Assembly: GCF_024758505.1 (NCBI RefSeq) | Contig: NZ_CP077970.1 | Coordinates: 5,456,001-5,520,000 of the forward strand | DNA length: 64,000 nucleotides | Source: Bradyrhizobium arachidis | GTDB taxonomy: Bacteria > Pseudomonadota > Alphaproteobacteria > Rhizobiales > Xanthobacteraceae | Direction of reading: 5' to 3' | Position numbers and translations under genes: made by a program | Notes under the pieces: model-generated | What the model was told of the DNA's origin: nothing | Databases searched by the model: none | What the model saw: only the letters and a program-made list of their open reading frames with translations | Shown here: piece after piece, positions 8,729 through 16,761 of the stretch | How positions within the stretch are numbered: position 1 is the stretch's first letter | Layout of the letters: every line of letters starts with the position of its first letter

Positions 8729-9844
8729 GTGACATCCTCCGCCGACGAACGATCCCGGACCCGCAGTGATCTGGCCTGGGCGATCTGCGTCGGCGGCATC
8801 GGCGTGGTGCTGTTTGCGACGCTCCTGCTCTTCACCTGGCATTTTGCCGCGACCCTGCTCCTGATCTTCACGGGCATGCTGCTCGGCGTGGCCTTGAATG
8901 CGCTGACCAACGCGCTCGGCCGTTTCGTCAACTTGGCCCATCCCGTCCGGCTCGCGATCGTCTGCGTGGTGCTCGCCCTGCTGCTTGCGGGCGTCGTCTA
9001 TCTCGGCGGCGCCACCATTGCCGACCAGGCCTCCGCGCTCAGCAAGACCATCAAGTCGCAACTCGGAGGCGTCAAAGCCTTTCTCGACAGCCACGGCATC
9101 GACACCAGCTTCTTCGACATCGGCAACACGACGACACCGGCCGCCTCCGACGCATCAGCCACGACGCCGTCGCATCCGTCACTGCCGAGCGCCGGCGCGC
9201 TGGCGTCCAGCGGCGGGGCGATCGTCAGCCAGACCTTCAAGCTGCTGCTCGGCACGATCAGCGCCGTCGGCAACTTCTTCATCGTGCTGTTTCTCGGGCT
9301 CGCCTTCGCGGCGCAGCCCAGCCTCTATCACGACGGGCTGCTTTTCATCGCGCCGGCCAAAATGCGCGGGCGCACCGCCATCATCATCGACGGCATCAGC
9401 GAGACTTTGGAACGCTGGCTGATCGCGCAGATCATCGTCATGCTGGCGGTCGGCGCCGTGACCTGGATCGGGCTTGCCGTCATGGGCATCCCCGGCTCCT
9501 TCATCCTGGGCATTCAGGCCGGGCTGCTCGCCTTCATCCCAACCGTCGGCGCGATCATCGCCGGCGTCGTCGTCGTGCTGGCAAGCCTCGCCTCGGGCTG
9601 GGTCGCAGCGCTCAGCGCCCTCATCCTGTTTCTCGGCGTGCACGCGATGGAGAGTTACGTGCTGACGCCCATCCTGCAGCGGCAGGCGCTCGACATTCCG
9701 CCTGCCACGCTATTCGCATTCCAGATCCTGCTCGGCGTGGTCTTCGGCATCTGGGGCCTGGCACTGGCGCTGCCCCTGATCGCCATCGCCAAGGTCATGA
9801 TCGACCATTTCAAGACCTATGAGGCGTCGCCCCGGGCCGCCTGA
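8729..9844 (+). CDS. AI-2E family transporter (UPF0118/PerM-type permease)
   Basis: A polytopic inner-membrane protein of 371 residues, with about eight hydrophobic segments, of the AI-2E exporter family. Members move small molecules or ions; despite the name, most are not proven AI-2 exporters. Family features are the two N-terminal helices, a large soluble loop (about 130-180, here Ser/Thr/Ala-rich), and the C-terminal block P-T-V-G-A-I-I-A-G-V followed by the S-Y-V-L-T-P-I-L-Q motif. I prefer the GTG start at 8729, which has AAGGAC before it; an ATG at 8672 would add 19 residues. It stands alone between genes on the opposite strand. Confidence 0.9.
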   Translation: MTSSADERSRTRSDLAWAICVGGIGVVLFATLLLFTWHFAATLLLIFTGMLLGVALNALTNALGRFVNLAHPVRLAIVCVVLALLLAGVVYLGGATIADQASALSKTIKSQLGGVKAFLDSHGIDTSFFDIGNTTTPAASDASATTPSHPSLPSAGALASSGGAIVSQTFKLLLGTISAVGNFFIVLFLGLAFAAQPSLYHDGLLFIAPAKMRGRTAIIIDGISETLERWLIAQIIVMLAVGAVTWIGLAVMGIPGSFILGIQAGLLAFIPTVGAIIAGVVVVLASLASGWVAALSALILFLGVHAMESYVLTPILQRQALDIPPATLFAFQILLGVVFGIWGLALALPLIAIAKVMIDHFKTYEASPRAA

Positions 9845-9848
9845 GCCC

Positions 9849-10145
9849 TCAGGTCGTCACCACCGTCTGGGTGTGCTCGACCTCGGGCGGCGAGGCAAAG
9901 TACTGCCCGACCAGGCCGCGCCATTCCGCAAAATTCTCCGAGCCGCGGAAATCGACGGTGTGATTTTCCAGCGTCTCCCACTTCACCATCAGCCGGTAGC
10001 GCTGCGGTTTCTCGATCGACTTGTGCAGCTCGAAACCGTGAAAGCCCTTGGAGCGGCCGAAGGCGGCCTTGGCCTTGGTCACGGCAGCTTCAAAATCCTT
10101 CTCGGAGCCCGGCTTGACGTCGATTTGCGCGATCTCGGTAATCAT
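9849..10145 (-). CDS. Antibiotic biosynthesis monooxygenase (ABM) domain protein
   Basis: A 98-residue single ABM domain of the dimeric ferredoxin-like fold. The family includes heme-degrading and quinone-modifying monooxygenases as well as many uncharacterised proteins. The visible pattern is typical: an opening strand I-T-E-I-A-Q-I-D-V-K, the F-E-A-A-V-T-K-A helix, Y-R-L-M-V-K-W-E-T-L-E-N-H in the core, and F-R-G-S-E-N-F-A-E-W-R at the end. The W-E-T-L-E-N-H segment is strongly conserved in this family. It ends four bases from the stop of the convergent AI-2E gene. Substrate unknown. Confidence 0.85.
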   Translation of the reverse strand: MITEIAQIDVKPGSEKDFEAAVTKAKAAFGRSKGFHGFELHKSIEKPQRYRLMVKWETLENHTVDFRGSENFAEWRGLVGQYFASPPEVEHTQTVVTT

Positions 10146-10194
10146 CGGCTTCCACCCTTTTTGTTTGATCGGGCGTGTCTAGCGCAGGTGCCAA

Positions 10195-10221
10195 AAAAGA
10201 AAAAGGCGCCGGAACGGCGCC
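10195..10221 (-). terminator. Rho-independent terminator for the 10248-10484 gene
   Basis: A perfect seven-base stem GGCGCCG / CGGCGCC with a three-base loop. Read on the minus strand it is followed by TTTTTCTTTTTT, 26 bases after the stop of the small membrane protein gene. Confidence 0.8.
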
Positions 10222-10247
10222 CCGATGCGTTGAATCGACGTGGCTCG

Positions 10248-10484
10248 TCAGCCGAACAGCAGCACGGCGCCCACCACTCCCAGCGCACAAGCCACAAACA
10301 GCGCGAGCGGCCAGCGTTCCTGCCCCTTGGCGTAGTGCCCTTGGGCGCGGCGTTCGGTGATCAGCGCCGTCTCGTATTCGTCTGATGTCGAGAAGATGCA
10401 GGCAAAGCCGCCACGTGCCGAAGCTGCGGCTGCTTCCAGCGACATCAGGGCGGCTTGCGAGCTCTGTTGACGGACCTGCTCCAT
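10248..10484 (-). CDS. Small membrane-tail protein (78 residues)
   Basis: A short protein with a soluble N-terminal part and a single C-terminal membrane helix (W-P-L-A-L-F-V-A-C-A-L-G-V-V-G-A-V-L-L-F), ending two residues later, the layout of a tail-anchored protein. The central segment A-Q-G-H-Y-A-K-G-Q-E-R carries the positive charge expected on the cytoplasmic side. No family is recognised. A strong terminator on its own strand closes the gene. It lies 57 bases after the diguanylate cyclase stop on the same strand, so a weak operon link is possible. Confidence 0.65.
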   Translation of the reverse strand: MEQVRQQSSQAALMSLEAAAASARGGFACIFSTSDEYETALITERRAQGHYAKGQERWPLALFVACALGVVGAVLLFG

Positions 10485-10541
10485 GACCGGAATGGTAGGG
10501 AGCGAATGGTAAACAGCAGGTTATCGCAAGCCGCCGTGACC

Positions 10542-11759
10542 TCATGCGATCGCAGGCTGTGGCCGCGGCGCGCCGATCTTGGCCGCACTCTGCCGCCGCC
10601 AGTTTTCCAGCGATAGCGGCAACTCCTCGGCCGCCTCGACGCGATTGCGACCGCCACGCTTGGCCTGGTAGAGCGCGGTGTCGGCCGACGCCAGCAGCAC
10701 TTCGAGCTCGGTGCCGGCGGGACCGCCTGCAACGCCGATGCTGACTGTGGTGTCGACCGGCGCTTCGTCGACGACGACGCCGGACATCTCGAAGGCTTCG
10801 CGCACCCGCTCGGCGACCAGCACGCCCTCTTCCAGCGAGCACGGCAGGAGTGCTGCAAACTCCTCGCCGCCGATGCGGCCCGACAGGTCGGAGATGCGCA
10901 GGTTGGTCACCACGACGGTCGAGAACAGTTTCAGCATCTCGTCGCCGGCGGGATGGCCGAAGCGGTCGTTGATCGACTTGAAGTGATCGATGTCGAAGAT
11001 CATCACGGTCACCGGACGCCCGCCCCGTGCTTCGCGATCGATGACGCGGGCGCACGCCTCGGAGAAGCCGCGGCGATTCAACATGCCGGTCAACGGGTCG
11101 GTCGAGGCTGCCGTCCGGTGCGCGGTCACCGTGCGCTCCGACACCAGCATGAAGATCACGAACACGGTGCCGACGGCATAGAGCACAAGCTCGACCGCGA
11201 ACACCGTCACCCAGATGCTGGTGGAGAAGTGCGGATCGTTCGGCCGCAGGAAGCCGCCGATCAGGATCGGCAGCATCAGCACGCAGCCGTGCATGACAGG
11301 CACGACAAAGGCCGGCCAGCGCCGCTGCAGGCTCTTGCGCCGCTCGACCCAGAGTTCGCTCGCGGTCAGCGCCGCATAGACCGAGACGATGCCGGCGCCG
11401 ACCATCATGCGCAGCGTGGACGCGGCCGGATCGAGCAGCGTCACGGCCGCGGCCCAGGCGAGCGCGCCGATCACGAGGCCCGGCCAGTTCGGCCTGCGAC
11501 CGTGGAAGACGCGCGCGGCGTTCCACACCATGCCGCAGGCGACGAAGCCGACCGCGTTCATCGCAAGGTAAAGATGCGCACCGAGCTTGTCGCCGGCCGC
11601 GGTCCATATTGCGACGGAGGTCGCACCGAGCAGATAGGCAGCGCCCCACCATTTCAGTGCGGGACTCTTCTCCTGCTTGCCGAAGAACACCAGCATGGCG
11701 CCGAGAAGTGCGGCGATCATGGTGGCAACCAAATAGAGCGTGATGCTATCGAGCGACAT
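10542..11759 (-). CDS. Membrane-anchored diguanylate cyclase (GGDEF domain)
   Basis: Makes cyclic di-GMP from two GTP. The first 215 residues contain about six hydrophobic helices and form an integral-membrane sensor of unknown ligand. The GGDEF domain (about residues 235-375) carries the active-site motif G-G-E-E-F at 297-301 and a product-inhibition I-site R-I-S-D at 288-291, five residues before it, so the enzyme should be active and feedback-controlled. The domain entry S-T-D-P-L-T-G-M-L-N-R-R-G-F is canonical. No EAL domain is present. It is a single-gene unit; the signal it senses is not apparent. Confidence 0.93.
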   Translation of the reverse strand: MSLDSITLYLVATMIAALLGAMLVFFGKQEKSPALKWWGAAYLLGATSVAIWTAAGDKLGAHLYLAMNAVGFVACGMVWNAARVFHGRRPNWPGLVIGALAWAAAVTLLDPAASTLRMMVGAGIVSVYAALTASELWVERRKSLQRRWPAFVVPVMHGCVLMLPILIGGFLRPNDPHFSTSIWVTVFAVELVLYAVGTVFVIFMLVSERTVTAHRTAASTDPLTGMLNRRGFSEACARVIDREARGGRPVTVMIFDIDHFKSINDRFGHPAGDEMLKLFSTVVVTNLRISDLSGRIGGEEFAALLPCSLEEGVLVAERVREAFEMSGVVVDEAPVDTTVSIGVAGGPAGTELEVLLASADTALYQAKRGGRNRVEAAEELPLSLENWRRQSAAKIGAPRPQPAIA

Positions 11760-11914
11760 CTGTCAGCCCCCTTTGAACACAGCCTTGACGCGCTCAGCCC
11801 ATTGATGACGCGCCCTTCCGATTGCGACGCTATGTCTCGCGGGTTCCATTGAGGTTTTCATTGGCGCGCAAGTTTTCGCGAAAGACAGGATTAATTTGTT
11901 CACAAACGACCAAC

Positions 11915-11943
11915 AAAAAGGGCGCCGAAATCGGCGCCCTTTT
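11915..11943 (-). terminator. Rho-independent terminator after rpsI
   Basis: A near-perfect palindrome AAAAGGGCGCCGA / TCGGCGCCCTTTT with a two-base loop, flanked by A and T runs on both sides. It ends the rplM-rpsI unit on the minus strand and could also work in the other direction. Confidence 0.85.
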
Positions 11944-11987
11944 GCATCTCATTGAAGCCGCTTTCGCGACGAATTTTACCGAAGCGA

Positions 11988-12467
11988 TTAGCGCTTGGAG
12001 AACTGGAAGGAGCGGCGGGCCTTGGCCTTGCCGTACTTCTTGCGCTCGACCACGCGGGAGTCGCGGGTCAGGAACCCGCCCTTCTTGAGCACGGTCCGCA
12101 GCTCCGGCTCGAAATAGGTCAGCGCCTTGGAGATGCCGTGACGCACGGCACCGGCCTGGCCGGAGAGGCCGCCGCCGGCGACGGTGCAAATCACGTCGTA
12201 CTGGCCGGCGCGGGCCGCGGCGACCAGCGGCTGCTGGATCATCATGCGCAGCACCGGACGGGCGAAGTAAACTTCGACTTCGCGCGCGTTGACCGTGACC
12301 TTGCCGGCGCCCGGCTTGATCCAGACACGGGCGACCGCGTCCTTGCGCTTGCCGGTGGCGTAGGCGCGGTTGAACTTGTCGACCTTCTTCTCGTGCTTGG
12401 GCGCATCGGGCGCCGCCGCCGTCTTGAGCTGGGAGAGCTGGTCGAGCGACTGGATGGATTCGGCCAT
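11988..12467 (-). CDS. rpsI: 30S ribosomal protein S9
   Basis: A 159-residue S9 with the family's alphaproteobacterial N-terminal extension (first 30 residues or so). The core signature [13 protein letters not shown] is present, as is the block [13 protein letters not shown]. The tail [11 protein letters not shown] ends in the Lys-Arg that reaches the P-site tRNA. It begins one base after the rplM stop, giving the universal rplM-rpsI operon, and is followed by a strong terminator. Confidence 0.97.
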   Translation of the reverse strand: MAESIQSLDQLSQLKTAAAPDAPKHEKKVDKFNRAYATGKRKDAVARVWIKPGAGKVTVNAREVEVYFARPVLRMMIQQPLVAAARAGQYDVICTVAGGGLSGQAGAVRHGISKALTYFEPELRTVLKKGGFLTRDSRVVERKKYGKAKARRSFQFSKR

Positions 12468-12468
12468 A

Positions 12469-12933
12469 TTATGCGGCCCTCGTGTTCTTGCGGTTCAACT
12501 TGGCGATATCGATCTTCTCGGGCGACTGCGCCTCATGCGGATGATCGGCTCCGCCATAGACGCGGAGATTGCCCATCTGGACACGGCCGAGCGGACCGCG
12601 CGGGATCATGCGCTCGATGGCCTTCTCGACCACGCGCTCGGGATACTTGCCCTCGAGGATCTGCTTCGCGGTGCGCTCTTTCACATGACCGACGTAGCCG
12701 GTGTGCTTGTAGTAGGTCTTCTGCTCGCGCTTGCGACCGGTCAGAACCGCGTGCGCGGCGTTGACGATGATGACGTTGTCGCCGCAGTCGACGTGGGGCG
12801 TGTAGGTCGGGAGGTGCTTGCCGCGCAGCCGCATGGCGACGATGGTGGCGAGACGGCCGACGACCAGACCCTTGGCGTCGATCAGCACCCACTTCTTCGT
12901 CACCTCGGCAGGCTTTGCCGAAAAGGTTTTCAT
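12469..12933 (-). CDS. rplM: 50S ribosomal protein L13
   Basis: A 154-residue L13, the usual length. I chose the ATG at 12933 (M-K-T-F-S-A-K-P), since the longer reading from 12975 adds an atypical Arg/Pro/His-rich 14-residue extension. Core motifs are [15 protein letters not shown], the [12 protein letters not shown] segment, Y-Y-K-H-T-G-Y, and [10 protein letters not shown]. It is the first gene of the rplM-rpsI unit. The gap upstream (12934-13088) is AT-rich near 13030-13080 and is the likely promoter region. Confidence 0.97.
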   Translation of the reverse strand: MKTFSAKPAEVTKKWVLIDAKGLVVGRLATIVAMRLRGKHLPTYTPHVDCGDNVIIVNAAHAVLTGRKREQKTYYKHTGYVGHVKERTAKQILEGKYPERVVEKAIERMIPRGPLGRVQMGNLRVYGGADHPHEAQSPEKIDIAKLNRKNTRAA

Positions 12934-13088
12934 ATCAGAATTTCCGTGAGGGAGATGGCGGCGCGGACGTCGCACCGAACTGCGCGGTTTCTAGTGAAGG
13001 GACGCGCGCGGGTCAATGCCCCGCAGCATAAATTACCGCAGTAAAATCAATTGCTTAAAAATATGGTGTTATAATACCGCAGAAAAGC

Positions 13089-13517
13089 TCAAACATTTGG
13101 AATGGAATAGGTGGATGTGACGTGGGCAATCGGGTCGGGAGACGTGCCGGACAGGAGGTTCACCTCGCCCACCGCCAGGCGCTTGCCAAGTTTTAACAGC
13201 CGCGCCTCCGCCAGCACGTCCTGGCCGGGCAGACCCTTGCGCAGGAAATTGATGTTGAGATTGGTGGTGACGGCGAGGCCGACCGGCCCGATCGCCGAAA
13301 GCAGCACCACGTACATCGCGAAATCGGCAAGCGCCATCAGGGTCGGGCCCGAGACGGTTCCGCCCGGCCGGAGCATCCTTTCGCTGAAGCGCTGGCGCAA
13401 AAGACAGGTCTGGCCGTCGGCGCTCTCGATGGTGATGTCGTCGCCGCTGAAGGCCTGGGGAAACTCGTCGCGCAAGAACTGCTCGACCTCCGCCACGCTC
13501 ATTTTCGCTGCTGCCAT
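13089..13517 (-). CDS. PaaI family thioesterase (hotdog fold)
   Basis: A 142-residue single-hotdog acyl-CoA thioesterase. The family motif for substrate and catalysis appears as G-G-T-V-S-G-P-T-L-M-A-L-A-D-F-A, with the Asp that activates water in the family's usual L-A-D position. The strand L-A-V-T-T-N-L-N-I-N-F-L-R follows, as expected. It is divergent from the crotonase-like gene 85 bases away, which also handles acyl-CoA substrates, so a functional link is plausible. The actual acyl substrate is unknown. Confidence 0.88.
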   Translation of the reverse strand: MAAAKMSVAEVEQFLRDEFPQAFSGDDITIESADGQTCLLRQRFSERMLRPGGTVSGPTLMALADFAMYVVLLSAIGPVGLAVTTNLNINFLRKGLPGQDVLAEARLLKLGKRLAVGEVNLLSGTSPDPIAHVTSTYSIPNV

Positions 13518-13602
13518 GCCGTCCCCCGCCTCGCTTCACTTCGCCTGTTACATTAAGTTATGTGCGTCATCCAACTGGAATCTCCGCAACTGGAATCCGC
13601 CG

Positions 13603-14427
13603 ATGTCCATCCAGGCCGCCCGTGCCCCCTCCCCGCAATCGCCGATCCTGCTGCGCGAAACGATCGGCAGCATCGCGATCATCACGCTCAACCGGCCGGC
13701 CGCGCGCAACAGCCTGACGGAGGCGATGATCGCAGGCCTGCACGCGGAGCTCAATGAGATCAGGGATGACAAGGACGTTCGCGGCGTGGTGATCGCGGCC
13801 AACGGCCCCGCATTCTCCGCCGGCCACGACATGAAGGAGCTCACCGCACACCGCACTGACCCCGATCGCGGCCGGGCCTATTTTGCGCAGCTCATGAATG
13901 CCTGTAGCGCGATGATGCAGGCCGTGGTGCTCCTGCCGAAGCCGGTGGTCGCCGCTGTCCAGGGCATCGCGACGGCGGCCGGCTGCCAGCTCGTCGCGAG
14001 CTGCGATCTCGCGGTCGCCTCGGAGGCCGCAAGCTTCGCCACGCCGGGCGTCGATATCGGCCTGTTCTGCTCGACGCCGATGGTGGCGCTGTCGCGCAAC
14101 GTGCCGCGCAAGCAGGCAATGGAGATGCTGCTCACCGGCGAGCCGGTCCCGGCCGAGCGCGCCCGCGAGATCGGCCTCGTCAACCGCGTGGTGCCGGCCG
14201 GCACGGAACTCGCGGCGGCGCTGGAGCTCGCACAACAGGTTGCGTTGAAATCCGCCTACACCGTCAAGCTCGGCAAGGAGGCCTTCTACCGCCAGGTCGA
14301 GATGAACCTTGCCGATGCCTATCGCTATGCGGCAGAGGTGATGACCGAGAACATGATGGCGCGCGACGCCGAGGAAGGCATCGGCGCGTTCATCGAAAAG
14401 CGCGAGCCGAAATGGGAAGACAAGTGA
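13603..14427 (+). CDS. Enoyl-CoA hydratase/isomerase family protein (ECHDC3-like)
   Basis: A 274-residue crotonase-fold protein. I chose the ATG at 13603 because the earlier reading has no crotonase character. The oxyanion-hole segments are present: F-S-A-G-H-D-M-K-E-L and G-I-A-T-A-A-G-C-Q-L. The following block F-A-T-P-G-V-D-I-G-L-F-C-S-T-P is the signature of the mammalian ECHDC3-type branch. In classical enoyl-CoA hydratases the first catalytic Glu falls just after the Pro in this block; here that site is Gly, so simple hydratase activity is uncertain. The second Glu region (A-M-E-M-L-L-T-G) is kept. Followed by a repeat element, then the CoA-binding protein gene. Confidence 0.88.
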   Translation: MSIQAARAPSPQSPILLRETIGSIAIITLNRPAARNSLTEAMIAGLHAELNEIRDDKDVRGVVIAANGPAFSAGHDMKELTAHRTDPDRGRAYFAQLMNACSAMMQAVVLLPKPVVAAVQGIATAAGCQLVASCDLAVASEAASFATPGVDIGLFCSTPMVALSRNVPRKQAMEMLLTGEPVPAERAREIGLVNRVVPAGTELAAALELAQQVALKSAYTVKLGKEAFYRQVEMNLADAYRYAAEVMTENMMARDAEEGIGAFIEKREPKWEDK

Positions 14428-14430
14428 TCC

Positions 14431-14545
14431 CGTCATTGCGAGCCAACGGGTCCGCGCGAGCGCGGCCCGATGACAGGCTCCGCGAAGCAATCCAGAGCTC
14501 GCGCAACGCTGACAGACTGGATTGCTTCGCTTCGCTCGCAATGAC
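14431..14545 (+). repeat. Rhizobial intergenic palindromic repeat (family B)
   Basis: Opens with GTCATTGCGAGC and closes with the inverse GCTCGCAATGAC; inside are CCGCGAAGCAATCCAG and GGATTGCTTCGCTTCG, the two halves of a long imperfect hairpin. This sequence type is very common between genes in Bradyrhizobium and related genera. It fills the gap between the crotonase gene and the CoA-binding protein gene. Confidence 0.85.
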
Positions 14546-14563
14546 AGCAAGAAAAGACCAGTG

Positions 14564-15163
14564 ATGAACCACGACACCTACCCCGATAACTACATCCGCG
14601 GCATCCTCAACAGCGTGAAGTCGATCGCGATGGTCGGCGCCTCGCCGGTGAACGTGCGTCCGAGCTACTTTGCATTCAAATATCTGGCACAGCGCGGCTA
14701 CGATATGATCCCCGTCAATCCCGGCCATGTCGGCAAGGAGCTGCTCGGAAAGCCCTTCATTGCCTCGCTGCGCGACCTCGGCCGCCCCGTCGACATGATC
14801 GACATCTTCCGCAACTCCAGCCACATCATGCCGGTGGTCGAGGAAGCCTTGACGCTCGATCCGCTGCCGAAGGTGATCTGGATGCAGTTAGGGGCGCGCG
14901 ACGACGCCGCGGCCGAGAAGGCCGAGGCCGCCGGTATCAAGGTCGTGATGAACCGCTGCCCGAAAATCGAATATGGCCGGCTGTCGTCGGAAATATCCTG
15001 GATGGGTGTCAATTCGCGCACGCTTTCCTCCAAGCGTCCGCCGGCGCCGACGCAAGGCATGCGACTGTCTCTCAATCGCATGAGCGTGGGCGGCGGCGAG
15101 ACCGCCGCGTCCGACCGCGCCGCCAAGATTACGGCTGACAAGAACAAGACCGAACAGAGCTGA
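14564..15163 (+). CDS. CoA-binding domain protein (YccU type)
   Basis: A 199-residue protein with a Rossmann-like CoA-binding domain covering about residues 10-145. The nucleotide loop appears as I-A-M-V-G-A-S-P-V, followed by Y-D-M-I-P-V-N-P-G and later W-M-Q-L-G-A-R. The C-terminal 50 residues are Pro/Ser/Arg-rich and probably disordered. The start is the ATG at 14564; an earlier ATG lies inside the repeat. This family often precedes O-acetylhomoserine sulfhydrylase genes in alphaproteobacteria, as here, and may help sulfur amino-acid or acyl-CoA metabolism, but its exact role is unknown. Confidence 0.88.
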   Translation: MNHDTYPDNYIRGILNSVKSIAMVGASPVNVRPSYFAFKYLAQRGYDMIPVNPGHVGKELLGKPFIASLRDLGRPVDMIDIFRNSSHIMPVVEEALTLDPLPKVIWMQLGARDDAAAEKAEAAGIKVVMNRCPKIEYGRLSSEISWMGVNSRTLSSKRPPAPTQGMRLSLNRMSVGGGETAASDRAAKITADKNKTEQS

Positions 15164-15168
15164 CACGA

Positions 15169-15274
15169 TCGCGAAAGATTCGTTTCGCGAACGCGACATA
15201 GCGAAGCACGGCCGTTTCGAACAAGATCTTGGTGACTGCGATGCCTTGACGGCGGACCCCGCCGCGATCAGCAT
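15169..15274 (+). promoter_or_regulatory. Structured leader of metY (candidate cis-regulatory RNA)
   Basis: The 154-base gap before metY has two clear foldable parts. The first is a perfect inverted repeat TCGCGAAA / TTTCGCGA (15169-15176 and 15183-15190) just after the upstream stop, without a T-run. The second is a six-base hairpin CGGCGG-ACC-CCGCCG (15250-15264) enclosed by ATGC / GCAT (15241-15244 and 15271-15274). Methionine genes in this group often carry SAM-II riboswitches, but I do not see the conserved SAM-II core here, so this is only a candidate. Confidence 0.3.
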
Positions 15275-15317
15275 GCCGCGCGATTTTCAGAGAGCCACAA
15301 GAACAGGACGAAAGATT

Positions 15318-16598
15318 ATGAGCGATCGCCTTCCGGGATTTTCAACCCTCGCCGTGCATGCCGGTGCACAGCCCGATCCGACCACCGGTGCGCGCGCGAC
15401 CCCGATTTATCAAACGACCTCTTTCGTCTTCAACGACGCCGACCACGCGGCCTCGCTGTTCGGCTTGCAGTCCTTCGGCAACATCTACACCCGCATCGGC
15501 AACCCCACGAATGCCGTGCTGGAGGAGCGCGTCGCGGCGCTCGAGGGCGGCACCGCCGCGCTCGCGGTCGCCTCGGGCCATGCCGCGCAGGTCGTGGTGA
15601 TGCAGCAGCTTCTGCAGCCCGGCGATGAATTCATCGCGGCGCGAAAGCTCTATGGCGGCTCGATCAACCAGTTCACCCATTCCTTCAAGAGTTTTGGCTG
15701 GAACGTGGTGTGGGCCGATTCCGATGACATCGCGAGCTTCGAGCGCGCAGTGACGCCGCGCACCAAAGCGATCTTCATCGAGTCCATCGCCAATCCCGGC
15801 GGCAGCATCACCGACATCGAGGCGATCTCCACCGTCGCCCGCAAGGCCGGCGTGCCGCTGATCGTCGACAACACGCTCGCCTCGCCCTATCTGATCCGCC
15901 CGATCGATCACGGCGCCGACATCGTCGTGCACTCGCTGACGAAATTTTTGGGCGGCCACGGCAATTCGATCGGCGGCGTCATCGTCGATGCCGGCACCTT
16001 CGACTGGTCGAAGGCCGGCAAATATCCGATGCTGTCCGAGCCGCGCCCGGAATATCACGGCATCAAGCTGCACGAGACCTTTGGCAATTTCGCCTTCGCG
16101 ATCGCCTGCCGCGTGCTCGGCTTGCGCGACCTCGGGCCGGCGCTGTCGCCCTTCAACGCCTTCCTCATCCTCACCGGCATCGAGACGCTGCCGCTGCGCA
16201 TGCAGAAGCACTGCGACAACGCAAAAGCCATCGCGGAATTCCTCTCGGGACATCCGGCGGTCTCCTCCGTGAGCTATGCGGGCCTTTCGAGCGACAAGTA
16301 CAATCAGCTCGCCCGCAAATATTCGCCGAAGGGCGCGGGCGCCGTCTTCACCTTCAGCCTGAAGGGCGGCTATGACGCCGGCGTCAGCCTGGTGTCGAAC
16401 CTGAAACTGTTCTCGCACCTCGCCAATGTCGGCGACACCCGCTCGCTGGTGATCCATCCGGCCTCGACCACGCACAGCCAGCTCGACGACGCCGCCAAGG
16501 TCAAGTCGGGCGCCGGCCCCGACGTGGTGCGGCTCTCGATCGGCATCGAGGACAAGGAAGATCTGATCGCCGATCTCGAGCAGGCGCTGAGCGCGTAA
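15318..16598 (+). CDS. metY: O-acetylhomoserine aminocarboxypropyltransferase (O-acetylhomoserine sulfhydrylase)
   Basis: A PLP enzyme of the Cys/Met metabolism family, 426 residues from the ATG at 15318 (M-S-D-R-L-P-G-F). It makes homocysteine from O-acetylhomoserine and sulfide. The PLP lysine is in H-S-L-T-K-F-L-G-G-H-G-N, and the MetY-type opening T-L-A-V-H-A-G-A-Q-P-D-P-T-T-G-A is present with the Y-T-R-I-G-N-P-T motif. Length and the S-L-T-K-F-L-G-G-H form favour MetY over cystathionine gamma-synthase. The upstream CoA-binding gene and a structured leader make a likely two-gene sulfur unit. Confidence 0.93.
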   Translation: MSDRLPGFSTLAVHAGAQPDPTTGARATPIYQTTSFVFNDADHAASLFGLQSFGNIYTRIGNPTNAVLEERVAALEGGTAALAVASGHAAQVVVMQQLLQPGDEFIAARKLYGGSINQFTHSFKSFGWNVVWADSDDIASFERAVTPRTKAIFIESIANPGGSITDIEAISTVARKAGVPLIVDNTLASPYLIRPIDHGADIVVHSLTKFLGGHGNSIGGVIVDAGTFDWSKAGKYPMLSEPRPEYHGIKLHETFGNFAFAIACRVLGLRDLGPALSPFNAFLILTGIETLPLRMQKHCDNAKAIAEFLSGHPAVSSVSYAGLSSDKYNQLARKYSPKGAGAVFTFSLKGGYDAGVSLVSNLKLFSHLANVGDTRSLVIHPASTTHSQLDDAAKVKSGAGPDVVRLSIGIEDKEDLIADLEQALSA

Positions 16599-16607
16599 GC
16601 GCCCACT

Positions 16608-16686
16608 GTCATTCCGGGGCGCGCGCAAGCGCGAACCCGGAATCTCGAGATTCCGGGTTCGGTGCTTCGCACCGCCCCGGAATGAC
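16608..16686 (+). repeat. Palindromic repeat family A, copy 1
   Basis: Runs from GTCATTCCGGGGCG to CGCCCCGGAATGAC, with the central perfect palindrome CCCGGAATCTCGAGATTCCG plus GG. The same core recurs at 57086-57186 and 62581-62660. Located between metY and the next gene; it may also act as a transcription barrier. Confidence 0.9.
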
Positions 16687-16761
16687 GACTCCAGTTAACA
16701 GTCATTAACCACCCTAGGCATAGATTGGCTCCGGATCACGATCCTTGATTCGGAGCCGACA

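Noticed and set aside
10090..11652. A 520-codon minus-strand ORF overlapping the diguanylate cyclase
   Set aside because: An out-of-frame shadow of the GGDEF gene with Arg-rich composition.
15164..15317. SAM-II riboswitch before metY
   Set aside because: The conserved core of the family was not recognised; listed only as a structured leader.
16690..16710. CtrA site TTAACAGTCATTAAC
   Set aside because: The spacing is six bases between TTAA halves, whereas the consensus needs seven.
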